Below, one piece after another: positions 1 through 5,241 of a stretch of DNA of 5,241 nt. Source of the DNA: Sulfurovum sp. (lineage in GTDB: Bacteria; Campylobacterota; Campylobacteria; Campylobacterales; Sulfurovaceae); contig JALWME010000073.1 of the NCBI GenBank assembly GCA_027083995.1, positions 1 through 5,241 on the forward strand, in the 5' to 3' direction. The translations under genes and the position numbers were made by a program. Each line of letters begins with the position of its first letter. Position 1 is the first letter of the stretch. Below the pieces are notes generated by a model. That model searched no databases, was not told the origin of the DNA, and saw nothing but the letters and a program-made list of their open reading frames with translations.

Positions 1-1537
1 TAGCAGTGGAGATAATACTTGGAGCCAGCAAAAGTGCGTTTGAAAATTCCAATAGGTCTATGAGGTTTGTATTGTTGGTACGGCTTTTATCTAAGAGACC
101 CATCTGCCCTAACTCTGTTTGCATAGTGAGAATCTCTTCTTGTGCCATATGCAAAGAGGTATTGACCCGCACAATACCCACAGACTCATAAAAGAGTGTA
201 CCTAGGGTGCCTCTTTTTTCATAAAAGTTGATATTGGGTTCCTTGTCGTAAAGGATATCTAGCATCTCTTTGTCATCTTTAGCTTGTGCCTTATCTGCTT
301 CATGGACAATATTTTCTTGCGTATATTGGTATGCGTTTTGACCTGCACGTTTCCCAAAAGCAGTAATTTCCAGCAAAGAGTTGCCTCCCAGACGGTTGGC
401 TCCATGGACTTTAGCATTAGCACATTCACCTACAGCAAAGCATCCCTTGATACCTCTTACCTCCAGTTTGGTGTTTACATCTATGCCCCCCATGGTGTAA
501 TGGGCAACAGGTTTGATCGGGATAAGTTCTTTGGCTGGGTCTATATGCTCATGTAGTTTACAAAGTGCTACTTCTTGAGGCAGAAGCTTCATAAGTTTCT
601 CTTCACCTAAATGTCGCAAATCCAAAAAGACCTCTTGGTCTTTTTTAAACTCTGTATAAATAGCACGTGCTACTTCATCTCTAGGTTTAAGTTCATCTAT
701 AAATCTCTCACCATTAGTGTTAACCAAGTATCCACCTTCTCCTCTAGCACTTTCGCTTATGAGTATACTGGAGTTTTTAAGTGCAGTAGGATGAAACTGT
801 ATGAATTCCATGTCAGAGACTGCTCCTCCTGCACGTATTGCCGCAGCGATACCATCGCCTGTTGAACCATATGCATTGGTAGTATAACCGTGATAGAGAC
901 TGGCATATCCACCTGTAGCGATGATGACAGACTTGGCATTTATCTGCTTGACTTTTCCTGTGCGTATGTCAAGGAAAGTTGCACCTCTAACTGTATCTTC
1001 TCTTACAACAAGATTGAGTAGATAATGTTCGTTTAGGAAGTCTATGTTCTCTTTGAGACAAGTGTCATAAATGGTGTGGAGTATCTTAAGCCCCGTGTAG
1101 TCTTGTGCATAGCAGGCACGTTTGGCTGAGGCTCCTCCCATTTGTCTTTGGGCGACAGTCTTGATGTTGGGTGTCAGACCTGCAGACGATTCACTTCGCA
1201 AATCATCAGAGGTCAGACCCCCAACATTAAGGCGTGAAAATGGTACTCCTATACTCTCTAACCATGCAATGGTTTTGGGTGCATCTTCACACATCTGGCG
1301 CACCATCTCTTCATCACACAACCCTCGTGCAGACTTTATGGTATCTGCTATGTGGGACTCTATGTTGTCCTCTTCTACATTGCCAAGAGCAGCGTTCATA
1401 CCCCCTTGTGCCATAGAGGTTTGTGCATTTTCAGGGTAGGACTTACCTACTACAAGTACCGAAGCACCAGCCTCTTTTGCTGAGAGTGCTGCGGTAAGTC
1501 CTGCTCCACCTGAACCTATAATGAGTATATCTATCAT
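1..1537 (-). CDS. frdA/sdhA: Succinate dehydrogenase/fumarate reductase-family flavoprotein subunit (C-terminus cut off by window edge)
   Basis: FAD-dependent subunit that interconverts succinate and fumarate. 512 codons are visible and the frame stays open through base 1. The N-terminus is a dinucleotide-binding Rossmann motif (GSGGAGL, residues 8-14), followed by MAQGG (42-46) and ATGG. All substrate-site elements are present: FHPTAL with His249, E262-SARGEGG, PRDEVARAI with Arg286, HYTMGG with His346, and GANRLGGNSL with Arg382. The helical C-terminal domain (about 410 onward, with ESVGIVR) has begun; 20-60 residues are probably missing. The start is ATG with AAGGA six bases upstream, and it overlaps the preceding stop as ATGA, so translation is probably coupled. 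There is no Tat or Sec signal, so the protein should be cytoplasmic, unlike periplasmic MfrA. Oddity: Gln39 stands where SdhA/FrdA have the FAD-linking His. L-aspartate oxidase (NadB) is the main alternative, but NRLGG and Met133 (Glu in NadB as I recall it) argue against it. An iron-sulfur subunit would be expected beyond the left edge. The family is certain; the physiological direction is not. Confidence 0.85.
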   Translation of the reverse strand, partial: MIDILIIGSGGAGLTAALSAKEAGASVLVVGKSYPENAQTSMAQGGMNAALGNVEEDNIESHIADTIKSARGLCDEEMVRQMCEDAPKTIAWLESIGVPFSRLNVGGLTSDDLRSESSAGLTPNIKTVAQRQMGGASAKRACYAQDYTGLKILHTIYDTCLKENIDFLNEHYLLNLVVREDTVRGATFLDIRTGKVKQINAKSVIIATGGYASLYHGYTTNAYGSTGDGIAAAIRAGGAVSDMEFIQFHPTALKNSSILISESARGEGGYLVNTNGERFIDELKPRDEVARAIYTEFKKDQEVFLDLRHLGEEKLMKLLPQEVALCKLHEHIDPAKELIPIKPVAHYTMGGIDVNTKLEVRGIKGCFAVGECANAKVHGANRLGGNSLLEITAFGKRAGQNAYQYTQENIVHEADKAQAKDDKEMLDILYDKEPNINFYEKRGTLGTLFYESVGIVRVNTSLHMAQEEILTMQTELGQMGLLDKSRTNNTNLIDLLEFSNALLLAPSIISTA

Positions 1538-2484
1538 TGCGTATCCTTAGGTTGTTTTTTCAAAAATGTTTCTATGTTTTTCACTATGCCTTGAAGAAGT
1601 TTTATTCTGGCTTCTATACTCGTCCATGCGATATGAGGGGTAATGAACAGTCTCTCTTTGTGTGTAACTTTATTGAGTCTATTGCTCAAGGCAATAGGTT
1701 CAGTTTCCAGTACATCAAGACCTGCATAAATTTCACGTCTGTCAAGCTCAAATGCGAGGTCTGTTTCATTGACTATACCTCCACGTCCCAAGTTAAGTAA
1801 AATGGCTTTCTCTTTTAAGTAAGGCAGGTTATTTTCATTGATAAGGTTATAGGTTTTGTCATTGAGCGGTGCATGGATAGAGATGATGTCACAATCTTTT
1901 AGGATAAACGCTAAACTTTTATGTGTGTAGGCATGGTGTAGGTTTTGTCCAGAGGTTGAGTAGTAAGAGACCTCTGCACCAAAGGCAGTGGCAATGTTTG
2001 CAACTTCTTTTCCTATCGTACCCATACCTATGATACCCCATTTTTTACCAGATATTTCATAAAATGGCTTGGATATATCGGTAAAAAGTTTAGATGCACT
2101 CCATGTATTGTCTCTGACCACTGTATCATAGTATGCCAATTTTTCCAGTAGGTACAATGCCATGGCAAAGGTATGCTGTACAACAGATTTGGTAGAGTAC
2201 CCTGCGACATTTTTTACCTCGATGCCCTGAAGCTTTGCCGCATCAAGATCTACATTGTTCATCCCTGTTGCTGCGATGCATATGAGTTTTAGTTTGGGAG
2301 TTTGTTCCATCATATGTGCCGTAATGATGACCTTATTGGTGATGACAATATCTGCATTTATAATGCGTTCAAGCGTTTGTTCTTCTGATGTAGTTTCATA
2401 AGAGGTCAGTGTACCAAACTGTTTTAAAGCAGAGATATCTAAATCAGCTCCTAAAGTCTTAGCGTCAAGTAGTACGATGTGCAT
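1534..2484 (-). CDS. D-2-hydroxyacid dehydrogenase, glycerate dehydrogenase/hydroxypyruvate reductase type
   Basis: A 316-residue NAD(P)-dependent oxidoreductase, normal length for the D-isomer-specific 2-hydroxyacid dehydrogenases. The N-terminal half of the catalytic domain (about 1-95) contains the AATGMNNVDL loop (71-80). The Rossmann domain (about 96-285) has GMGTIG (153-158). The catalytic triad is visible: Arg234 in NLGRGG, Glu262 in LETEP and His284 in TPHIAW. A C-terminal helix (about 288-310) returns to the catalytic domain. The GYSTKSVVQHTF and YYSTSG stretches resemble the hydroxypyruvate reductase (HprA) subgroup, so reduction of hydroxypyruvate or glyoxylate is the best guess; the substrate cannot be read from sequence. 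The second beta strand ends in YYSTSG rather than an Asp, so NAD preference should not be assumed. ATG start with AAGGA five bases upstream; that AAGGA overlaps the TAA stop of the upstream gene, and the gap is 8 bp. The stop overlaps the flavoprotein start. Confidence 0.9.
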   Translation of the reverse strand: MHIVLLDAKTLGADLDISALKQFGTLTSYETTSEEQTLERIINADIVITNKVIITAHMMEQTPKLKLICIAATGMNNVDLDAAKLQGIEVKNVAGYSTKSVVQHTFAMALYLLEKLAYYDTVVRDNTWSASKLFTDISKPFYEISGKKWGIIGMGTIGKEVANIATAFGAEVSYYSTSGQNLHHAYTHKSLAFILKDCDIISIHAPLNDKTYNLINENNLPYLKEKAILLNLGRGGIVNETDLAFELDRREIYAGLDVLETEPIALSNRLNKVTHKERLFITPHIAWTSIEARIKLLQGIVKNIETFLKKQPKDTQ

Positions 2485-2492
2485 ATTGTTCC

Positions 2493-3344
2493 TTAGTGGC
2501 TTGTATTGTCGTCTTCACAAGAGGGTGTTTCAGTGACTGTGATGGTACAGCCTGGTTCTGTTGTGGCTTCAAAAAGGTCAGTGGATAGACCCAAAGTAGA
2601 ACTTTGTTGAGGTGCCAAAAGCACTTCGCGTTCATCATCTTCAGAACGATTTTTAGTTTCAAAATGAGCGATAATTCTCTTGTCTCCATTGATAAGTTTT
2701 ATTCCAGCTTTATTTTTGATGACAGCCACAGGGATACTGGAGATATCGACAAACTTTAAAAAACTTCTGGCACTTGCTTCATTGACAGAGATGGCTGTGT
2801 AGTTGATGTCATTTTCTTTAAAGTAGTTTTTAACCTTTTTACAATGCCCACAAGTCTCAGACTGTATGAGATAGAGTCCATTGTTCATTATATAGGCTTT
2901 GTTTTCTCCTATAGCAAGGGTGTTAAGTCCAAAAAAGATAGAAAGTGTCACGGCCAAGACAGCAGCAAACCGTTTAAAGTGACTAAGTGCTGCCATAAGT
3001 AGAAGGGAGCTGTAGACACCCAAACAAAATACACATGGTTCAGGATTGGCAATGAACTGATAGCCGATAATGGTAGTTTCAAATGCTATAGCAGCGTATA
3101 GTACGATAAAAAATAGTCTTTCTAGAATTTTTGATTTGAGAGAAAAATAACCTAGCATTAGCAGTGTTAATGTAGCCCCTATACCCAAGTAATTCAAATA
3201 GAGCGGATCAAAGCGTAAAAGCTCACCAGCTAGTTTACAGCCTACCTCTCCACAAAGTGAGATATTTTGAAGCTTCATATATGTCTCTGTGACAATATAT
3301 CCAAGAAGTAAAAAAGGTAAAAATACCCTAGAAAAAAATGCCAT
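2493..3344 (-). CDS. VKOR-family membrane protein fused to a thioredoxin-like domain (periplasmic disulfide formation)
   Basis: A 283-residue integral membrane protein that probably makes disulfides in periplasmic proteins and passes electrons to quinone, in place of or beside DsbA/DsbB. Five hydrophobic segments are seen: about 4-22, 49-68, 75-96, 106-121 and 125-145. The VKOR cysteines are present: loop pair Cys31/Cys36 after helix 1 and the active-site CVFC (104-107) at the start of helix 4. Basic loops (KSK..ER at 70-76, HFKRF at 122-126) fit the cytoplasmic side, which places all VKOR cysteines and the C-terminal domain in the periplasm. The compact redox domain (about 148-228) has CGHC (165-168) and a cis-proline, Pro205, in SSIPV. 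A tail of about 50 residues follows, acidic at first, with two more cysteines (266, 276). ATG start preceded by only a weak AGG, 7 bp after the purT stop, so coupling to purT is likely. Family assignment rests on the cysteine pattern and topology; the client proteins are unknown. Confidence 0.82.
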   Translation of the reverse strand: MAFFSRVFLPFLLLGYIVTETYMKLQNISLCGEVGCKLAGELLRFDPLYLNYLGIGATLTLLMLGYFSLKSKILERLFFIVLYAAIAFETTIIGYQFIANPEPCVFCLGVYSSLLLMAALSHFKRFAAVLAVTLSIFFGLNTLAIGENKAYIMNNGLYLIQSETCGHCKKVKNYFKENDINYTAISVNEASARSFLKFVDISSIPVAVIKNKAGIKLINGDKRIIAHFETKNRSEDDEREVLLAPQQSSTLGLSTDLFEATTEPGCTITVTETPSCEDDNTSH

Positions 3345-3351
3345 TTTATAC

Positions 3352-4515
3352 CTAACTGTCTGTTATTTGAGCTACGATATCTGTAGCCCTTTGTTTTGCA
3401 ATTTCAACATCATCTAGCACAAGACTCACAGCCATACGACGACCTACATGTGATTCTGGCTTTCCAAAGACCCTTACGAAGCTCTCTTTGCTAAAAGCTG
3501 AGTCAGGTACATTTAGTACTGGGTTAGAGCTCTCCTTTGTAGCTTTGTATGCACCACACGCACCTGAACCATAAGTGGTGTAATCAAGTGGCAGTCCAAG
3601 AACAGCTCTCACATGCAGGGCAAACTGGCTTTGACTTTGTGTTATAAGTGTGACCATCCCAGTGTCATGTGGGCGAGGACTAAGTTCGGAGAAGTAGACC
3701 TCTTCGTCTTTCACAAAGAACTCTACACCAAAGATACCTCTACCACCAAGACCATCTGTTACAGCTTTAGCAATCTTTTTGGCTTTTTGCAGTGCGGTAT
3801 CACTCATACGCATGGGTTGCCATGAGAGGATAAAGTCTCCATCTTTTTGCACATGTCCTATGGGGTCACAAAAGAGTGTGCCTGTCTCATTACGCACAGT
3901 AAGCAGTGTAATTTCATAATCAAATGGTACAAACGCTTCGACAATCAGCTCACTCGCATCACCACGGGCCTCTTTGGCTATCTCCCATGATTTCTCTATA
4001 TCATCAGCACGCTTAGCGATGCTCTGCCCATGCCCAGATGAACTCATGACAGGTTTTATGACACAGGGAAACTTGATACGTTCAGATGCTTCTTTTAGCC
4101 CCTCTAAGGTCGTTACAAATTCATAGTTAGATGTCTTAAGCCCAAGTTCTTGGGCTGCAAAAACACGGATGTTTTTACGGTTCATGGTTTTGTTTACTGC
4201 TTCAGCATTGGGGATGACATGAAAACCACGTTTTTCTGCTTCAAACAGTGCAGAGATAGAGATGGCTTCAACCTCAGGTAAGATAAAGTTGGGCTGTTCT
4301 TTTTCTATGACTTCAAGAACAGATGTTTTGTCTTTCATGTCAATGACGTAAGCTTTGTTAGCCACTAAGTGAGCAGGGGCATTTTCATACTTGTCCACGG
4401 CGATAACTTCTATGCCAAGACGTTGTGCTTCTATGGCTACCTCTTTACCCAGTTCACCAGAACCAAGCAACATAATTTTAATCGCATTTTTTTGTAATGT
4501 GGTTGTAAATGTCAC
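3352..4515 (-). CDS. purT: Formate-dependent phosphoribosylglycinamide formyltransferase (GAR transformylase 2), PurT
   Basis: Cytoplasmic ATP-grasp enzyme of de novo purine synthesis: formate + ATP + GAR gives formyl-GAR, ADP and phosphate. Unlike PurN it needs no formyl-tetrahydrofolate. It has 387 residues, close to the 392 of E. coli PurT, and aligns along its whole length. The preATP-grasp domain has GSGELGKEV (18-26) and LPEVEAIS (79-86). The ATP-grasp part has [10 protein letters not shown] (156-165), [18 protein letters not shown] (189-206), SWQP (231-234), metal-binding Glu265 in FGVEFFV and Glu277 in [15 protein letters not shown] (276-290). The C-terminal domain has RVFGKPE (348-354) and GRRMAV. 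The start is GTG, chosen because AAGGA (4527-4523) lies seven bases upstream and because the E. coli protein also has about 14 residues before [11 protein letters not shown]; the next ATG (Met15) would cut into that motif. His162 replaces the Lys of the usual SSSGKGQ loop. First gene of the apparent operon. Confidence 0.96.
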   Translation of the reverse strand: MTFTTTLQKNAIKIMLLGSGELGKEVAIEAQRLGIEVIAVDKYENAPAHLVANKAYVIDMKDKTSVLEVIEKEQPNFILPEVEAISISALFEAEKRGFHVIPNAEAVNKTMNRKNIRVFAAQELGLKTSNYEFVTTLEGLKEASERIKFPCVIKPVMSSSGHGQSIAKRADDIEKSWEIAKEARGDASELIVEAFVPFDYEITLLTVRNETGTLFCDPIGHVQKDGDFILSWQPMRMSDTALQKAKKIAKAVTDGLGGRGIFGVEFFVKDEEVYFSELSPRPHDTGMVTLITQSQSQFALHVRAVLGLPLDYTTYGSGACGAYKATKESSNPVLNVPDSAFSKESFVRVFGKPESHVGRRMAVSLVLDDVEIAKQRATDIVAQITDS

Positions 4516-4522
4516 AGGGATT

Positions 4523-4527
4523 TCCTT
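4523..4527 (-). promoter_or_regulatory. Ribosome binding site that fixes the purT GTG start
   Basis: AAGGA on the minus strand, with seven bases between it and the GTG at 4515-4513. It is the best Shine-Dalgarno match near the gene and supports GTG rather than the ATG 14 codons downstream. Confidence 0.8.
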
Positions 4528-4545
4528 TGGAAAATAATTAGGGTT

Positions 4546-4554
4546 ATTTTAGCA
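4546..4554 (-). promoter_or_regulatory. Extended -10 promoter for the purT operon
   Basis: Reading the minus strand, TGC-TAAAAT (4554-4546) is a good extended -10 element, giving a predicted start near 4539 and a leader of only about 24 bases before the GTG codon. No TTGACA-like -35 is seen at the usual distance, which is common in Campylobacterota promoters. The -35 position instead coincides with one arm of the AATATGCC repeat. Prediction from sequence only. Confidence 0.55.
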
Positions 4555-4567
4555 GAATGTTGACTAA

Positions 4568-4603
4568 GGCATATTGAGTTTATTGAAAATATGCCAATAT
4601 GCC
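4568..4603. repeat. Three-copy 8-mer: one inverted and two tandem copies of AATATGCC
   Basis: GGCATATT at 4568-4575 is a perfect inverted copy of AATATGCC at 4588-4595, which is repeated immediately in tandem at 4596-4603. Arms one and two are 20 bp apart centre to centre, about two helical turns, with a 12-base space between them. The left arm covers the -35 region of the predicted purT promoter. This is the layout of an operator for a dimeric regulator, with one spare half-site. It could also fold as an 8-bp hairpin with a 12-base loop. It does not resemble the E. coli or B. subtilis PurR boxes. The repeats are seen directly; operator function is inferred. Confidence 0.6.
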
Positions 4604-4651
4604 ATATTTTTATATTTGGTATTTAAAATGTGTTACGCTTGCTGTGCATGA

Positions 4652-4670
4652 ATTGATGATAATCATAAGC
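4652..4670. promoter_or_regulatory. Fur-box-like palindrome
   Basis: The core ATGATAATCAT (4656-4666) is a perfect palindrome around one central base. Over 19 bases it matches the classical Fur consensus at 14 positions by my count. It lies about 100 bp upstream of the predicted purT -10. On the minus strand a TAAAAT (4680-4675) just upstream would place a transcription start inside the palindrome, so it could repress a second, distal promoter of the operon. The motif is seen; binding by Fur is inferred. Confidence 0.45.
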
Positions 4671-4744
4671 GGAAATTTTATCTTGGTTGGGGTGGAGCAG
4701 ACTCCAGCTTCTTAATATTTTTGGGTCTAAACCTAGATATTTAA

Positions 4745-5241
4745 TTATAAATACTCTCCTCTCCCACACATCAAAGTAAATTCACACCACTTGCACTTCT
4801 GCAGGTTATCACACTTTTCAGCCACAAAGCTCTTAGTTTGTTTGAGTTCTACTATCTTTTCATATAGTAGTTCATTTCTTTCTTCAAGGAGTGTTACTTC
4901 TTGCATAGAGTCTTTTTCAAATATTTTAAGATATGCCAAGCGTATATTTTGGTATCTTCCTTTAAGAAGTTGATGATACACAGGCATTTGAAAATCTGTA
5001 ATTTTGTCTGTGTTTAGTTTTTTTGGTTCGTTTTCTACTTTACCACTTTTATAATCTACCACCAAAGTATCCGTACTGTTTTGGTCTATGCGGTCTATAC
5101 GTCCTTTAAACTTGAGTCCACCTATGGTACCTTGAAACTCTTTTTCACGTTCTACTACTTTCCACTGGGCTTTAAAATGTGCTATCTGACTTTCGACAAA
5201 ACCTTTTAATTTACTTTTCCATAAAAGTTTTTTATAGGCTG
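4745..5241 (-). CDS. PD-(D/E)XK nuclease with C-terminal iron-sulfur cysteines, AddB-type (N-terminal part outside window)
   Basis: Only the last 164 codons are in the window; the frame is open to the right edge. The visible part is a RecB-family nuclease domain. The first motif is GRIDRID (5104-5084), with the acidic metal ligand. The second is VVDYKSGK (about 5062-5039), with the catalytic D-x-K. A Q-x3-Y helix motif, QMPVYHQLL, follows. The C-terminus has C-x2-C-x5-C (CKWCEFTLMC), matching the three C-terminal cysteines that hold the 4Fe-4S cluster in AddB; a further Cys lies six residues before. The fourth ligand would lie upstream, outside the window. AddB works with AddA in double-strand-break end resection and recombinational repair. 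The alternative is a shorter stand-alone nuclease such as Cas4, which shares the Cys pattern; GRIDRID with DYKSGK looks more AddB-like, and no CRISPR repeats are near. Its TAA stop is followed by a 229-bp gap, so it is probably not part of the purT operon. Confidence 0.8.
   Translation of the reverse strand, partial: AYKKLLWKSKLKGFVESQIAHFKAQWKVVEREKEFQGTIGGLKFKGRIDRIDQNSTDTLVVDYKSGKVENEPKKLNTDKITDFQMPVYHQLLKGRYQNIRLAYLKIFEKDSMQEVTLLEERNELLYEKIVELKQTKSFVAEKCDNLQKCKWCEFTLMCGRGEYL

Larger units (their letters stand above)
4516..4744. other. Intergenic region between the nuclease gene and purT
   Basis: 229 bp, the only sizeable gap in the window. From the nuclease stop leftward it holds an AT-rich stretch, a C-rich minus-strand segment with a small TGGAG/CTCCA hairpin (4693-4706), the Fur-like palindrome, an AT-rich tract, the three-copy 8-mer and the purT promoter with its ribosome binding site. 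I see no tRNA, known riboswitch or strong intrinsic terminator. How nuclease-gene transcripts end is therefore unclear; the C-rich, G-poor segment downstream of its stop could serve Rho. Confidence 0.7.

Noticed and set aside
6..1439. Several open frames of 60-105 codons on the plus strand, and one on the minus strand, across the flavoprotein region
   Set aside because: They are shadows of the long minus-strand flavoprotein frame, which I translated without a stop from 1537 to the window edge and which carries all family motifs.
1534..1537. ATGA overlap as a possible frameshift or gene fusion
   Set aside because: Both proteins are complete at this junction, with a normal C-terminus and a normal Rossmann start plus its own ribosome binding site, so it is ordinary translational coupling.
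1..1537. L-aspartate oxidase (NadB) as the primary call
   Set aside because: Noncovalent-type Gln39 and VGIVR resemble NadB, but GANRLGGNSL and Met133 before the GG (where NadB has Glu) fit the SdhA/FrdA side better, and no nadA or nadC is next to it. Kept only as an alternative.
4610..4666. 18-codon minus-strand frame starting at an ATG in the spacer
   Set aside because: It has no ribosome binding site, its start lies in the Fur-like palindrome, and the short peptide shows no recognisable pattern.
4693..4722. Intrinsic terminator made of the TGGAG/CTCCA hairpin
   Set aside because: The stem is only 5 bp. On the minus strand it is followed by C-rich sequence rather than a T run; the T-rich side lies on the plus strand, where there is no gene to terminate.
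4745..5065. 106-codon stand-alone protein starting just before VVDYKSG
   Set aside because: The frame continues upstream through GRIDRID to the window edge, and the start would be a TTG inside the nuclease core, so it is an internal fragment of a longer gene.
4745..5241. Cas4 and a nearby CRISPR system
   Set aside because: The Cys pattern alone fits Cas4, but no CRISPR repeats or other cas-like genes are seen and the motif wording is closer to AddB.

Overview
The window looks like a chromosomal fragment of a free-living Campylobacterota (epsilonproteobacterium), most like the Sulfurovum/Sulfurimonas group. This is inferred from the AT-rich coding sequence, tightly packed genes, AAGGA-type ribosome binding sites and the overall feel of the proteins; no marker gene fixes the genus. 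Every convincing gene lies on the minus strand, so transcription runs from right to left.

Right end (about 4745-5241): the C-terminal 164 codons of a PD-(D/E)XK nuclease with a C-terminal iron-sulfur cysteine cluster, best read as the end of an AddB-type helicase-nuclease subunit. A 229-bp spacer (4516-4744) follows. It holds a good extended -10 promoter for the next gene, a striking three-copy 8-mer (AATATGCC / GGCATATT) lying over that promoter's -35 region, a Fur-box-like palindrome further upstream, and a short C-rich/G-rich stretch without a convincing intrinsic terminator.

Left of the spacer is a tight four-gene run with gaps of 7 bp and 8 bp and then a 4-bp ATGA overlap: purT (formate-dependent GAR transformylase, GTG start), a five-helix VKOR-thioredoxin fusion for periplasmic disulfide formation, a D-2-hydroxyacid dehydrogenase of the glycerate dehydrogenase/hydroxypyruvate reductase type, and the first 512 codons of a succinate dehydrogenase/fumarate reductase-family flavoprotein that leaves the window on the left.

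The four genes are very probably co-transcribed, but they do not form one obvious pathway: purine synthesis, disulfide formation, a 2-keto acid/2-hydroxyacid redox step and fumarate/succinate redox chemistry. The most notable protein feature is in the flavoprotein. Its substrate-binding residues are all present, but the histidine that carries covalent FAD in SdhA/FrdA is replaced by glutamine (Gln39). I found no RNA gene, CRISPR array, insertion sequence or clear undescribed system. The best leads are the Gln39 flavoprotein, the repeat-bearing promoter and the cysteine-bearing tail on the VKOR fusion.
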